Below are positions 33,075-40,882 of a stretch of DNA of 53,666 nucleotides, piece by piece. The first letter of the stretch is position 1. Each line of letters starts with the position of its first letter. The notes beneath the pieces are model-generated. The model made no database searches and was not told the origin of the DNA. It saw only the letters and a list, made by a program, of their open reading frames with translations. Origin of the DNA: VBCK01 sp035511515 (lineage in GTDB: Bacteria > Pseudomonadota > Gammaproteobacteria > Burkholderiales > Burkholderiaceae_F); assembly GCA_035511515.1 (NCBI GenBank), contig DATKFG010000004.1, positions 1 to 53,666 of the forward strand, in the 5' to 3' direction. The translations under genes were made by a program, and so were the position numbers.

Positions 33075-34343
33075 CTACGGCAGCAGCGACTCGCCCGCCA
33101 TCAGCTCCTCGATCGTCTCGCGGCGCCGCACGCAGTAGGCCCGGCCGCCGTCGACGATCACCTCGGCGGCGCGGCAGCGACTGTTGTAGTTGCTCGCCAT
33201 GCTCATCCCATAGGCGCCGGCCGACAGCACCGCCAGCACGTCGCCGGCGCGGATCGCCAGGCGCCGCTCGCGCGCCAGCCAGTCGCCGCTTTCGCAGACG
33301 GGACCGACGATGTCGAGCGTCGCAGCCGGCAGCGCCCGTTGCGTTGCGGGCTGCACATCCATCCAGGCGTCGTACAGCGCCGGACGCATCAGGTCGTTCA
33401 TTGCCGCATCGACGATCGCGAAGTCGCGCTCGCCGCCGCTCTTCAAGCCGATCACGCGCGTGAGCAGCGCTCCGGCCGGCCCCACGATCGAACGGCCCGG
33501 CTCGACCAGCACCATCTTGTCGCGATGGCCGCGCGCGTCGACCCGGCGCGTGATCGCGCCGACCCATTGTTGGATCGAAGGCGGTGCCTCGTCCCGGTAG
33601 GCGATCGCCAGACCTCCGCCGAAATCCAGGTGGAGCAGCCTGATTCCTTCGCGCTCGAGCTGCTCGACCAGGTCCAGCAGGCGGTCGGCGGTCTGCTCGA
33701 ACGGCGCCGGTTGCGCAATCTGCGAACCGATGTGGCAGCCGATGCCGACCACCTGCAAGTGCGCATCGGCGCCGGCGCGCCGGTACAGGTCCAGGGCCTG
33801 TTCGACCGCGACGCCGAACTTGCTCGATTTCAGGCCCGTGGCGACGTACGGATGCGTGCCGGGATCGATGTGCGGATTCACCCGCAGCGACACCGGCGCG
33901 CGCCGGCCGAGCGCGGCGGCGACCCGGGAAACGTCGTGCAGCTCGAATTCGGACTCGACGTTGAAGCTCAGGATGCCGGCGGCCAGGGCCTTCTCGATCT
34001 CCGCCTCGGTCTTGCCGACCCCGGAAAACACGACCCGCGACGGCGCCCCGCCCGCCGCGATCACGCGCGCGAGCTCGCCGCCGGAGACGATGTCGAATCC
34101 GCTGCCGGCGCGCGCGAGCAGACCGAGCACGCCCAGGTTGGAGCTGGCCTTGACGGCGTAGCAGACCATCGCCGGCCGGCCTTGCAGGGCGCTCTCGTAT
34201 TGGCGGTACGCATCCAGGATGGCGCGCCGCGAGTAAACGTACAGCGGCGTGCCGAAGCGCTGCGCAAGCTCGTCCAGCGCGACATCCTCGCAGTACAGGC
34301 TTGCGGCGCGCCGGGCAAACGGCGCGGCGCCGGAGTCGGTCAT
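33075..34343 (-). CDS. lysA: Diaminopimelate decarboxylase
   Basis: LysA makes lysine from meso-diaminopimelate. The 422-residue PLP enzyme has YVYSRRAILDAYRQYESAL, the PLP lysine in CYAVKASSNLGVL, HIGSQI, LDFGGGLAIAY, EPGRSIVGPAG and the C-terminal VCESGDWLA and GAYGMSMASNYNSRCR. Its ATG overlaps the lptM stop, so the two are coupled. This gene order is common in proteobacteria. Confidence 0.96.
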   Translation of the reverse strand: MTDSGAAPFARRAASLYCEDVALDELAQRFGTPLYVYSRRAILDAYRQYESALQGRPAMVCYAVKASSNLGVLGLLARAGSGFDIVSGGELARVIAAGGAPSRVVFSGVGKTEAEIEKALAAGILSFNVESEFELHDVSRVAAALGRRAPVSLRVNPHIDPGTHPYVATGLKSSKFGVAVEQALDLYRRAGADAHLQVVGIGCHIGSQIAQPAPFEQTADRLLDLVEQLEREGIRLLHLDFGGGLAIAYRDEAPPSIQQWVGAITRRVDARGHRDKMVLVEPGRSIVGPAGALLTRVIGLKSGGERDFAIVDAAMNDLMRPALYDAWMDVQPATQRALPAATLDIVGPVCESGDWLARERRLAIRAGDVLAVLSAGAYGMSMASNYNSRCRAAEVIVDGGRAYCVRRRETIEELMAGESLLP

Positions 34344-34603
34344 GGCTTCGGTTCCGCCGCCGGCGCGGCGGCCGGCGCCGCCGGCGCCCCGGAGGTTTCA
34401 GCCGGCGCCTGGCTGGCGGGCGTGGCGGCTGGCGCGGGGCTGGTGGCGGGCTGCGCCGGGGCCGGCGGCGGGGCGGGCTTCGGCTTGGGGTACGGCCAGG
34501 CTGCGTCCTTGGGAACGTTCGGCATGAAAAGCGGCCCCTTGACCCCGCAGGCGCCGGTCAGCAGGCCGGCGCAAACTAGAATGCCCACGGCGACGGCTCT
34601 CAT
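34340..34603 (-). CDS. lptM: LptM-like (YifL) small lipoprotein
   Basis: This 87-residue lipoprotein starts MRAVAVGILVCAGLLTGACG, with a lipobox LTGAC, followed by the LptM signature CGVKGPLFMP. The rest is an Ala/Pro-rich tail. In E. coli LptM promotes maturation of the LPS translocon LptDE. Its place directly upstream of lysA and divergent from cyaY is conserved. The start was chosen just before the signal peptide; the upstream open frame overlaps cyaY on the other strand. Confidence 0.9.
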   Translation of the reverse strand: MRAVAVGILVCAGLLTGACGVKGPLFMPNVPKDAAWPYPKPKPAPPPAPAQPATSPAPAATPASQAPAETSGAPAAPAAAPAAEPKP

Positions 34604-34618
34604 CCGGACGAATCTAAC

Positions 34619-34939
34619 ATGACCGAATCCGAGTTCAACGAACAGGCCGAGTTCACGCTGCGCGCGCTGGAGCTGGCGATCGACGCGGTCGATGCCGGCA
34701 TCGACTGCATCCGCAGCGGCGGCGTGCTGGGGCTGGAACTTGCCAACGGCACCAAGATCGTCGTGAACACGCAGCTGCCGACGCGCCAGATCTGGGTCGC
34801 GGCAAAAAGCGGCGGACATCACTTCGCCCACGACGGGGCCGTATGGCGCGACACGCGCGACGGAACGGAGCTTTTTGCGGCGCTGTCCCGGCTCGTATCG
34901 GCCCAGGGCGGCCACGCGGTGGTGCTCAGCCAGAAATAG
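34619..34939 (+). CDS. cyaY: Frataxin homologue CyaY
   Basis: CyaY regulates iron-sulfur cluster assembly through IscS. The 106-residue protein has an acidic first helix (MTESEFNEQAEFTLRALELA), GVLGLELANGTKIVVNTQLP and TRQIWVAAKSGGHHFAHDG, matching the frataxin fold. It is divergent from lptM with only 15 bases between their starts, so promoters must overlap the coding ends. The PBP gene converges from the other side. Confidence 0.94.
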   Translation: MTESEFNEQAEFTLRALELAIDAVDAGIDCIRSGGVLGLELANGTKIVVNTQLPTRQIWVAAKSGGHHFAHDGAVWRDTRDGTELFAALSRLVSAQGGHAVVLSQK

Positions 34940-34961
34940 CCCCCCAGCCGATGTATGGCTG

Positions 34962-35062
34962 GCGCGGGCGAGGGGCGATACAGCGTGCTCCGGGAAGGAC
35001 TTCACACCTGCGGTGATCGGTCGCCCCTCGCCCGCGCAGCGGGAGAGGGGAGGGGGTGAGGG
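34962..35062. repeat. Palindromic repeat, left end truncated, between cyaY and the PBP gene
   Basis: The right arm (35021-35062) is the full 42-bp arm of the family, ending GGGGTGAGGG. The left arm keeps only its inner 19 bases (34962-34980, CGCGGGCGAGGGGCGATA); the outer part is replaced by unrelated sequence holding a small hairpin, CCAGCC with GGCTGG. It sits between convergent genes, so here it could serve as a shared 3' structure. Confidence 0.88.
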
Positions 35063-35065
35063 CCG

Positions 35066-37435
35066 TCAGAACACGTTCTCGCCGCGCTTGACCTGCTCCG
35101 GCACCGGCGCCTCGTCCAGTCCGAGCGAAGCGAGCCCCTGACCCGGCTGGAACTGCTCCAGGTAGTACTCCCCGTCGATCGTCACCACGCCCGGGGGAGG
35201 CTCCCGATCGATCAGCGGCAGACCCTTGAGCGCGGAGGCCATGTAGTCGAGCCAGATCGGCAGCGCCAGGCCTCCGCCCGTTTCGCGTTCGCCCAGGTTG
35301 CGCGGCTGGTCAAATCCGATCCACGCCACGGCCACGATGCCGCCGCCGTAGCCGGAGAACCACGCGTCGTGTGAATCGTTGGTGGTGCCGGTCTTGCCCG
35401 CTACATCGGAGCGCCCCAGGCTGGATGCGCGCGCGCCGGTGCCGTAGCGGGCCACGTCGCGCAGCATGCTGTCCATGATGAAGGCGGTGCTGGCGTCGAC
35501 CACCCGCAGCGCCGAGTCGCCGGCGACCTTCGGCGAGGCTTCCATCATGACTTTTCCGCCGGCGTCGGCCACCCTCGTGATCAGGTAGGGGCTGACCTCG
35601 AATCCGCCGTTGGCGAACACGGCATAGGCGCCAAGCTCCTGCCACGGGGTGACCGACCCCGCGCCCAGCGCCATCGTCAGGTACGCCGGGTGCCGTTCCG
35701 GATCGAATCCGAAGCGGCCCAGGTACTGCTGCGCGTACGGCGGCCCGATCTGCTGCAGCACGCGGATCGACACCATGTTCTTGGACCGGGCAAGGCCCTG
35801 CCGCAGCCGGATCGGGCCGTCGTACTTGCCATCGAAGTTTTTCGGATCCCACACCTGGCCGCCGGTCTGGTCCGGGTCCAGCATCAGCGGCTCGTCGTTG
35901 ACCAGGGTGCTGGTCATCAGGCCCTTTTCGAGTGCGGCGGCATAGATGAACGGCTTGATGCTGGAGCCGGGCTGCCGCCAGGCCTGCGTGACATGGTCGA
36001 ACTTGTTCAGGTTGAAATCGAAGCCGCCCACCAGCGCGCGCACCGCGCCGTCGCGCGCATCGCTGGCGACGAAGGCCGACTCGACCTGCGGGATCTGCAC
36101 GATGGCCCAGCTGTCCTTGCCGATGCGCGCCAGGCGGATCACCGCGCCCGGCACGATCCGCTTCGCCGCTGGGGCCCGGGGTGCCAGCGATGCGGCTGCA
36201 AAGCGCAGGCCCTCGCCCTCGACCCGGACGACCTGGCCGTCGGAGAAGGTCGCGCGCACGAGTTTCGGCGATGCTTCCAGCGCGACCGCTGGAGTCATTC
36301 CGTCGATCTCGGTGGCGTCGGTCAGGGCCTCATCGATGCGCTGCTCGCGCGCTGGACCCTCGGGCGGCAGCTCGATCAAGCGCTCCGGTCCCCGATAGCC
36401 GTAGCGCCGGTCGTAGGCGATCACCTGGGCGCGCACGGCCTCGTAGGCGACCTGCTGGTCTCCGCTGGAGATCGTGGTGTAGACGTTCAGTCCGCGCGTA
36501 TAGGTCTCGTCGTGGAACACCGCGAACACCAGCTCCCGGGCCAGCTCCGCCGCGTATTCGGCCCGCACCCGCGAGTGGGCCAGGTTGGTGATCGCCGCGG
36601 CTTCGGCGCCCCGCACCTTCAGCTCGGCCGCCACCGCCTGGTCGAAGTCGGCCTTGCTGATGTAGCCCAGGGCCAGCATGCGCGACAGCACGTGGCGCTG
36701 CCGCACGCGCGCCCGGTGCAGGTTGGCGTTCGGGTTGTAAGCGCTGGGTGCGGCCGGCAGCCCGGCCAGCAACGCACACTCACCCATCGTCAGATCGCCC
36801 AGCGCCTTGCCGAAGTACGTCTGCGCCGCGGCGGCGAAGCCGTACGCGCGCTGGCCCAGGAAGATCTGGTTGATGTAGACCTCCAGGATCCGGTCCTTCG
36901 GCAGCGATGCTTCGATCTTGTAGGCGAGCGCGATCTCGTACAGCTTGCGGATGTAACTGCGTTCCGTGCTCAGGTAGAAGTTGCGCGCGACCTGCATCGT
37001 GATCGTGCTGCCCCCCTGGCCGCGCCGTCCTGATATCGCGTTGGCCACCGCCGCACGCGCCAGCCCGACGAAGTCGACGCCACTGTGGCGGTAGAAGCTT
37101 TCGTCCTCCGCTGCCAGGATCGCGTACTTCAGATGTTGCGGAACTTCGCGGATCGGAACGTAGCTGCGTCGTTCTTCGCCGAACTCGCCCAGCAGCACTC
37201 CGTCGGAGCTCCAGATCCGCAACGGAATCTTGGGCCGGTAATCGGCCAGGGAATCGATCGGGGGCAGGTTCGAGTAGGCAATCGCGAACATGAAGATCAC
37301 CAGCAGCAGCGCGCACGCCGCCGCGGCTGACCCCAGCAGCGCCGACCAGGCCACCAGGCGACCCCAGGGCGAGCGAAACCACCCCCGCACATGCTGCAGC
37401 GCGCGGCCTGGCTTCGAGACGGGTTCGGCGCTCAC
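35066..37435 (-). CDS. mrcA: Class A penicillin-binding protein (PBP1A type)
   Basis: This bifunctional enzyme polymerises and cross-links peptidoglycan. The 789-residue protein has an N-terminal anchor (VAWSALLGSAAAACALLLVI), a GT51 domain with EDESFYRHSGVDF and GQGGSTITMQVARNFYL, an OB-like insert and a transpeptidase domain with the active serine in PGSSIKPFIYAAAL, SKNMVS and the GKTGTT box. The start is a GTG 63 codons before the GT domain. Placement divergent from pilM, as ponA/mrcA often is, supports PBP1A. Confidence 0.95.
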   Translation of the reverse strand: MSAEPVSKPGRALQHVRGWFRSPWGRLVAWSALLGSAAAACALLLVIFMFAIAYSNLPPIDSLADYRPKIPLRIWSSDGVLLGEFGEERRSYVPIREVPQHLKYAILAAEDESFYRHSGVDFVGLARAAVANAISGRRGQGGSTITMQVARNFYLSTERSYIRKLYEIALAYKIEASLPKDRILEVYINQIFLGQRAYGFAAAAQTYFGKALGDLTMGECALLAGLPAAPSAYNPNANLHRARVRQRHVLSRMLALGYISKADFDQAVAAELKVRGAEAAAITNLAHSRVRAEYAAELARELVFAVFHDETYTRGLNVYTTISSGDQQVAYEAVRAQVIAYDRRYGYRGPERLIELPPEGPAREQRIDEALTDATEIDGMTPAVALEASPKLVRATFSDGQVVRVEGEGLRFAAASLAPRAPAAKRIVPGAVIRLARIGKDSWAIVQIPQVESAFVASDARDGAVRALVGGFDFNLNKFDHVTQAWRQPGSSIKPFIYAAALEKGLMTSTLVNDEPLMLDPDQTGGQVWDPKNFDGKYDGPIRLRQGLARSKNMVSIRVLQQIGPPYAQQYLGRFGFDPERHPAYLTMALGAGSVTPWQELGAYAVFANGGFEVSPYLITRVADAGGKVMMEASPKVAGDSALRVVDASTAFIMDSMLRDVARYGTGARASSLGRSDVAGKTGTTNDSHDAWFSGYGGGIVAVAWIGFDQPRNLGERETGGGLALPIWLDYMASALKGLPLIDREPPPGVVTIDGEYYLEQFQPGQGLASLGLDEAPVPEQVKRGENVF

Positions 37436-37868
37436 CGCGGGGTCGGTGATTTCTGGTAAGTCGGTAAGGAACGGGTGCCCGGAACCGCCCTAGAGGGCGC
37501 CGGCGCAGGGGCGATTTGACTAGGGCGTACTGCTAACCGGCGGCCGTAATTATAGGTTGCCGGTTCGCAATGCCGGCGCGCGGTGCACCAATCTGCGATC
37601 AAGAAAGCGTCTCTATTGACGAATGTGCCGTAAAACCGCTGCTGTTCACCTGTTCGAAGGGCTTGTGCGGACTTCCTAAAGGTTGTTAGCATCTTAAGGC
37701 GGTTATCTGAAGAAATAGCGGTAAAGGGTCGAAACATAAAGGAAAATGGGGGCGGTGGAGACCTTTACGCGCACAGGCCGTTGGTTCGGACAGCACTGGA
37801 TCAAACAGGTTCAAGCTTCCGGGCTGTGCCCCTTCATGGTTAAGTACGTTTAGTGCGGGAGCGTTGCA
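37436..37868. other. Divergent intergenic region between PBP1A and pilM
   Basis: The 433-base region should carry promoters in both directions. It is AT-richer than its surroundings around 37540-37750. On the plus strand TTGTGC (37662-37667) and TAGCAT (37686-37691) are 18 bases apart and are a weak pil promoter candidate. A minus-strand ORF at 37432-37737 has a composition unlike a real protein and is not called. No repeat of the palindromic family is present. Confidence 0.4.
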
Positions 37869-38948
37869 TTGGCCTTCGATCTGCCGTTCTTCTCGTCCAA
37901 GACACCGCCGCTTATCGGGCTGGATATAGGCTCCTCCAGCGTTAAGCTGGTTGAGTTGTCAGATCCGGGCGGGGGCGTGCTGCGGCTTGAACGATACGGC
38001 ATCGAACCGATTCCGCGGGGCGCGGTGGTCGACGGCAATATCGACAAGATCGAAATCGTGGCCGATGCGGTCAAGCGTGTGTATCGCCGCTGCGGCTCGC
38101 GCATCCGCAACGTGGCCTTGGCGTTGCCGGCGTCGGCCGTGATTACCAAGAGAATTGCGTTGCCGGGCAACCTGCGAGAAGAAGAAATGGAGATGCAGGT
38201 CGAAAGCGAGGCCAACCAATACATTCCGTTCGCACTCGAAGAGGTCAGCCTGGACTTCCAGGTGATCGGTCCGATACCGAACTCGCCCGAAGACGTCGAA
38301 GTGCTGATTGCGGCCTCGCGCAAGGAGAAGGTCGAGGACCGGATGGCAGTGGCGCAGGCGGCGGGGCTCAAGCCGATCGTGATGGATGTGGAATCGCTGT
38401 CGTCGCGCGCGGCGCTGCTGCGGCTGGTCGACCAGCTGCCCAGCCACGGCGAAGGCCTCGTGATCGCCGTCTTTTACATGGGCGCCAACACCACCAGCGT
38501 CAGCGTGATCCTGGACGGCGAGGCCATTTACGAGCGCGAGCAGCCCTTCGGCGGCCAGCAGCTCACCGGGGATATCGCGCGCGCCTACGGCGTGCCGGCC
38601 GAGGAGGCCGAGCACAAGAAGCGCAGCGGTGATCTTCCGGCCAATTACGAGAGCGATGTGCTCAGGCCCTTCATCGATACGGCCACCACCGAGATCACGC
38701 GCGCGCTGCAGTTCTTCTTTACGTCGACCCCCTACACACGCGTCGACCAGATCATGCTGGCCGGCGGCTCCTCGGTGCTGCCGGGCCTGCCCGAAGCGCT
38801 GATGGAGCGGGCCCAGGTGCCCACGTCGGTGATCTCTCCGTTCAAGGGGATGGAGATCGCCGGGGGCGTGCGCGAGAAGCAGCTGCGGCTGGACGCGCCG
38901 GCGCTGCTGACTCCCTGCGGGCTGGCGATGCGGAGGTTCGAGCCGTGA
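37869..38948 (+). CDS. pilM: Type IV pilus assembly ATPase-like protein PilM
   Basis: PilM is a cytoplasmic, actin-like ATPase that binds the N-terminus of PilN. The 359-residue protein has PPLIGLDIGSSSVKLVEL (phosphate 1 region), AANQ-like EANQYIPFALEEVSLDFQVI, the phosphate 2 region VIAVFYMGANTTSVSVILDG and the adenosine motif IMLAGGSSVLPGL. The start codon is TTG, with GGGAG seven bases upstream; no ATG fits. The stop overlaps the pilN GTG. First gene of the pilMNOPQ operon. Confidence 0.96.
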   Translation: MAFDLPFFSSKTPPLIGLDIGSSSVKLVELSDPGGGVLRLERYGIEPIPRGAVVDGNIDKIEIVADAVKRVYRRCGSRIRNVALALPASAVITKRIALPGNLREEEMEMQVESEANQYIPFALEEVSLDFQVIGPIPNSPEDVEVLIAASRKEKVEDRMAVAQAAGLKPIVMDVESLSSRAALLRLVDQLPSHGEGLVIAVFYMGANTTSVSVILDGEAIYEREQPFGGQQLTGDIARAYGVPAEEAEHKKRSGDLPANYESDVLRPFIDTATTEITRALQFFFTSTPYTRVDQIMLAGGSSVLPGLPEALMERAQVPTSVISPFKGMEIAGGVREKQLRLDAPALLTPCGLAMRRFEP

Positions 38949-39562
38949 TCGTCCGCGTCAACCTGCTGCCGCATCGGGAACAGAAGCGGCAGCGTCAGAA
39001 GCAGGCGTTCTATCTGATGACCGGGCTGAGCGTGGTCGCAGGAGCCGTGCTCGTGCTGCTGGTGTGGTCGGTGCTGGAGGGCTATCTGGACACCCAGAAA
39101 GGCCACAACAAGCTGATTGCCGACGAGAACCGGCGGCTGGATGCGCAAATCAAGGAAATCGCCACGCTGCGCCAGGAGATCGAGGCGCTGCGGGCCCGGC
39201 AGAAGGCGGTCGAGGACCTGCAGGCCGACCGCAACGAGCCGGTGTACCTGCTCGACGAGCTGACGCGCCAGACGCCCGAGGGCATCTATCTTCGCTCGAT
39301 CCGGCAGGAGGACCGCAAGGTCACGATCGCCGGCTGGGCCGCGTCCAACGAGCGGGTGTCCGAGTTCCTGCGCAACCTGACCAACAACGGCCGCTACGTC
39401 GAACGCCCCGAGCTGATCGAGATCAAGCTCGCAGGGGCAAGCCCGGACGGCATCCAGCGCCGCCTGTTCGACTTCTCGATGAATTTCTACATGAAACCGA
39501 GCAGCGAGCTGCCTGCCAGCGCCGCCGCCGGTGCACCCGCCGCTCCGCCCAAGAAGGGCTGA
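38945..39562 (+). CDS. pilN: Type IV pilus assembly protein PilN (GTG start)
   Basis: PilN is a bitopic inner-membrane protein that pairs with PilO. The conserved N-terminus IVRVNLLPHREQKRQRQKQA is the cytoplasmic PilM-binding motif, followed by one span at about 25-45 (MTGLSVVAGAVLVLLVWSVL) and a coiled coil. The GTG overlaps the pilM TGA by four bases. Length 205 with an Ala/Pro tail. Confidence 0.95.
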   Translation: MIVRVNLLPHREQKRQRQKQAFYLMTGLSVVAGAVLVLLVWSVLEGYLDTQKGHNKLIADENRRLDAQIKEIATLRQEIEALRARQKAVEDLQADRNEPVYLLDELTRQTPEGIYLRSIRQEDRKVTIAGWAASNERVSEFLRNLTNNGRYVERPELIEIKLAGASPDGIQRRLFDFSMNFYMKPSSELPASAAAGAPAAPPKKG

Positions 39563-39584
39563 GGCGCCCCGCCCCAAGGACACC

Positions 39585-40238
39585 ATGGCGACAACCGCCC
39601 CTCAAAATTGGATGGCCCAGTTTCGCGGCCTATCGCTCGACAACGTCGGCACCTGGCCTTTGCTGCCGAAGCTTGCGCTGTGGGTCGCGGTGGTGATCGC
39701 GTGCGCGGTGGTCGGCTGGTTTGTCGTGTGGAACGATCAGCTCAATCAGCTGGACCAGCTGCGCCAGCAGGAAGCGACGCTGAAGGACCAGTACCGGCTC
39801 AAGATCCAGCAGGCCATCAACCTGGAGGAGCTGCGGCGCCAGAAGGAACAGGTGAACCAGTCGGTGCTGACGCTGGAGAAGCAGTTGCCGAGCAAGGCCG
39901 AGATGGACGCCCTGTTGTCGGACATCAACCAGGCCGGAATCGGCCGCGGGCTGCAGTTCGAACTGTTCCGGCCGGGGCAGGTCGTGCTGAAGGACTACTA
40001 CGCCGAGCTGCCGATCACGGTGCGCGTATCCGGTCGCTACCACGACCTGGGCGCGTTCACCAGCGACATCGCCAATCTGCCGCGGATCGTGACGCTGAAC
40101 AACTTGAACGTTCAGACGACCAAGACGCCGACGCTGTCGCTCGATGCGGTGGCCAAGACCTTCCGCTACCTGGACGAAGACGAAGTGGCCGCTCAGCGCA
40201 AGTCGCGCGCCGGACCCGCCAAGGCAGGTGGCAAATGA
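39585..40238 (+). CDS. pilO: Type IV pilus assembly protein PilO
   Basis: PilO forms the inner-membrane alignment complex with PilN and PilP. The 217-residue protein from ATG 39585 (CAAGGACACC upstream) has a membrane span at about 28-48, a coiled coil with LDQLRQQEATLKDQYRLKIQ, and a periplasmic ferredoxin-like domain with PGQVVLKDYYAELPITVRVS and GRYHDLGAFTSDIANLPRIV. Its stop overlaps the pilP ATG. Confidence 0.95.
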   Translation: MATTAPQNWMAQFRGLSLDNVGTWPLLPKLALWVAVVIACAVVGWFVVWNDQLNQLDQLRQQEATLKDQYRLKIQQAINLEELRRQKEQVNQSVLTLEKQLPSKAEMDALLSDINQAGIGRGLQFELFRPGQVVLKDYYAELPITVRVSGRYHDLGAFTSDIANLPRIVTLNNLNVQTTKTPTLSLDAVAKTFRYLDEDEVAAQRKSRAGPAKAGGK

Positions 40239-40882
40239 GGTTCCCTGCTTCGCGCTGCGCGCTTCGCAGGGCAGGCCCCGCTTCGCGCTGCGCGCTTCGC
40301 AGGACAGGCCCCGCTTTGCGCTGCGCGCTTCGCAGGGCTGCGATCGGCGCAGCCGTTGCGCTGCTGGCCGCGTGCGGCACCTCGGACGAGAGCGAGCTGA
40401 AGACCTGGATGAACAGCGTGAAGTCGTCCACCCGCATCACCACGCAGCCGGTGCCCCCGCCCAAGGATTTCACGCCGTTCGTGTACGACAGCGGCGGCGC
40501 GGTGGAACCGTTCGACCCGCAGAAGATCCTGATGGCGGTGGCGCGCCAGGCGCAGGCGCGCGCCAGCGCGAGCGCCGTCAAGCCCGACCTGGACCGGCGC
40601 CGTGAAGTGCTGGAGGGCTTTCCGCTGGATCAGATCCGCATGGTCGGGATGATGCGGCAGGGCGGCATCAACGTGGCCCTGCTGGAGACCAACGGGTCCA
40701 CGCACATCGTACGGGTTGGAAATTACCTGGGGCAGAACTTCGGCGTGGTGACGCGCATCACCGAAACGGAGTTGGTGCTCAAGGAGATCGTTCAGGACGC
40801 CGCCGGAGAGTGGGTGGAGCGCCCGGCCAAACTAGAACTGCAAACCGTGGCCATCGGGCCGCAGCAGGGGAGCAAGCGATGA
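40235..40882 (+). CDS. pilP: Pilus assembly lipoprotein PilP with expanded signal peptide
   Basis: PilP is an inner-membrane lipoprotein that links PilNO to the secretin PilQ. The 215-residue product overlaps pilO (ATGA). Its first 36 residues are a threefold repeat (RCALRRAGPAS) before the hydrophobic stretch and lipobox ending LLAAC (Cys47). The conserved part has FDPQKILMAVARQ, FPLDQIRMVGMMRQGGINVA and HIVRVGNYLGQNFGVVTRIT. The repeats greatly lengthen the positively charged n-region; ordinary PilP signals are about 20-25 residues. Confidence 0.93.
   Translation: MRFPASRCALRRAGPASRCALRRTGPALRCALRRAAIGAAVALLAACGTSDESELKTWMNSVKSSTRITTQPVPPPKDFTPFVYDSGGAVEPFDPQKILMAVARQAQARASASAVKPDLDRRREVLEGFPLDQIRMVGMMRQGGINVALLETNGSTHIVRVGNYLGQNFGVVTRITETELVLKEIVQDAAGEWVERPAKLELQTVAIGPQQGSKR
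40247..40336 (+). repeat. 33-bp tandem repeat in the pilP signal sequence
   Basis: Copies begin at 40247, 40280 and 40313. The first two differ by one base; the third diverges after 24 bases. Each unit encodes 11 residues, so the frame is kept. The unit also contains an internal near-palindrome (CGAAGCGCGCAGCGCG on the reverse strand), which may favour slippage. Confidence 0.92.

Noticed and set aside
31401..34622. 1073-codon plus-strand frame across guaC and lysA
   Set aside because: It is antisense to two well-conserved genes and shows only Arg/Gly/His-rich composition.
37432..37737. 101-codon minus-strand ORF upstream of the PBP gene
   Set aside because: It lies in the divergent promoter region, overlaps the PBP start, and has no recognisable domain or start signal.
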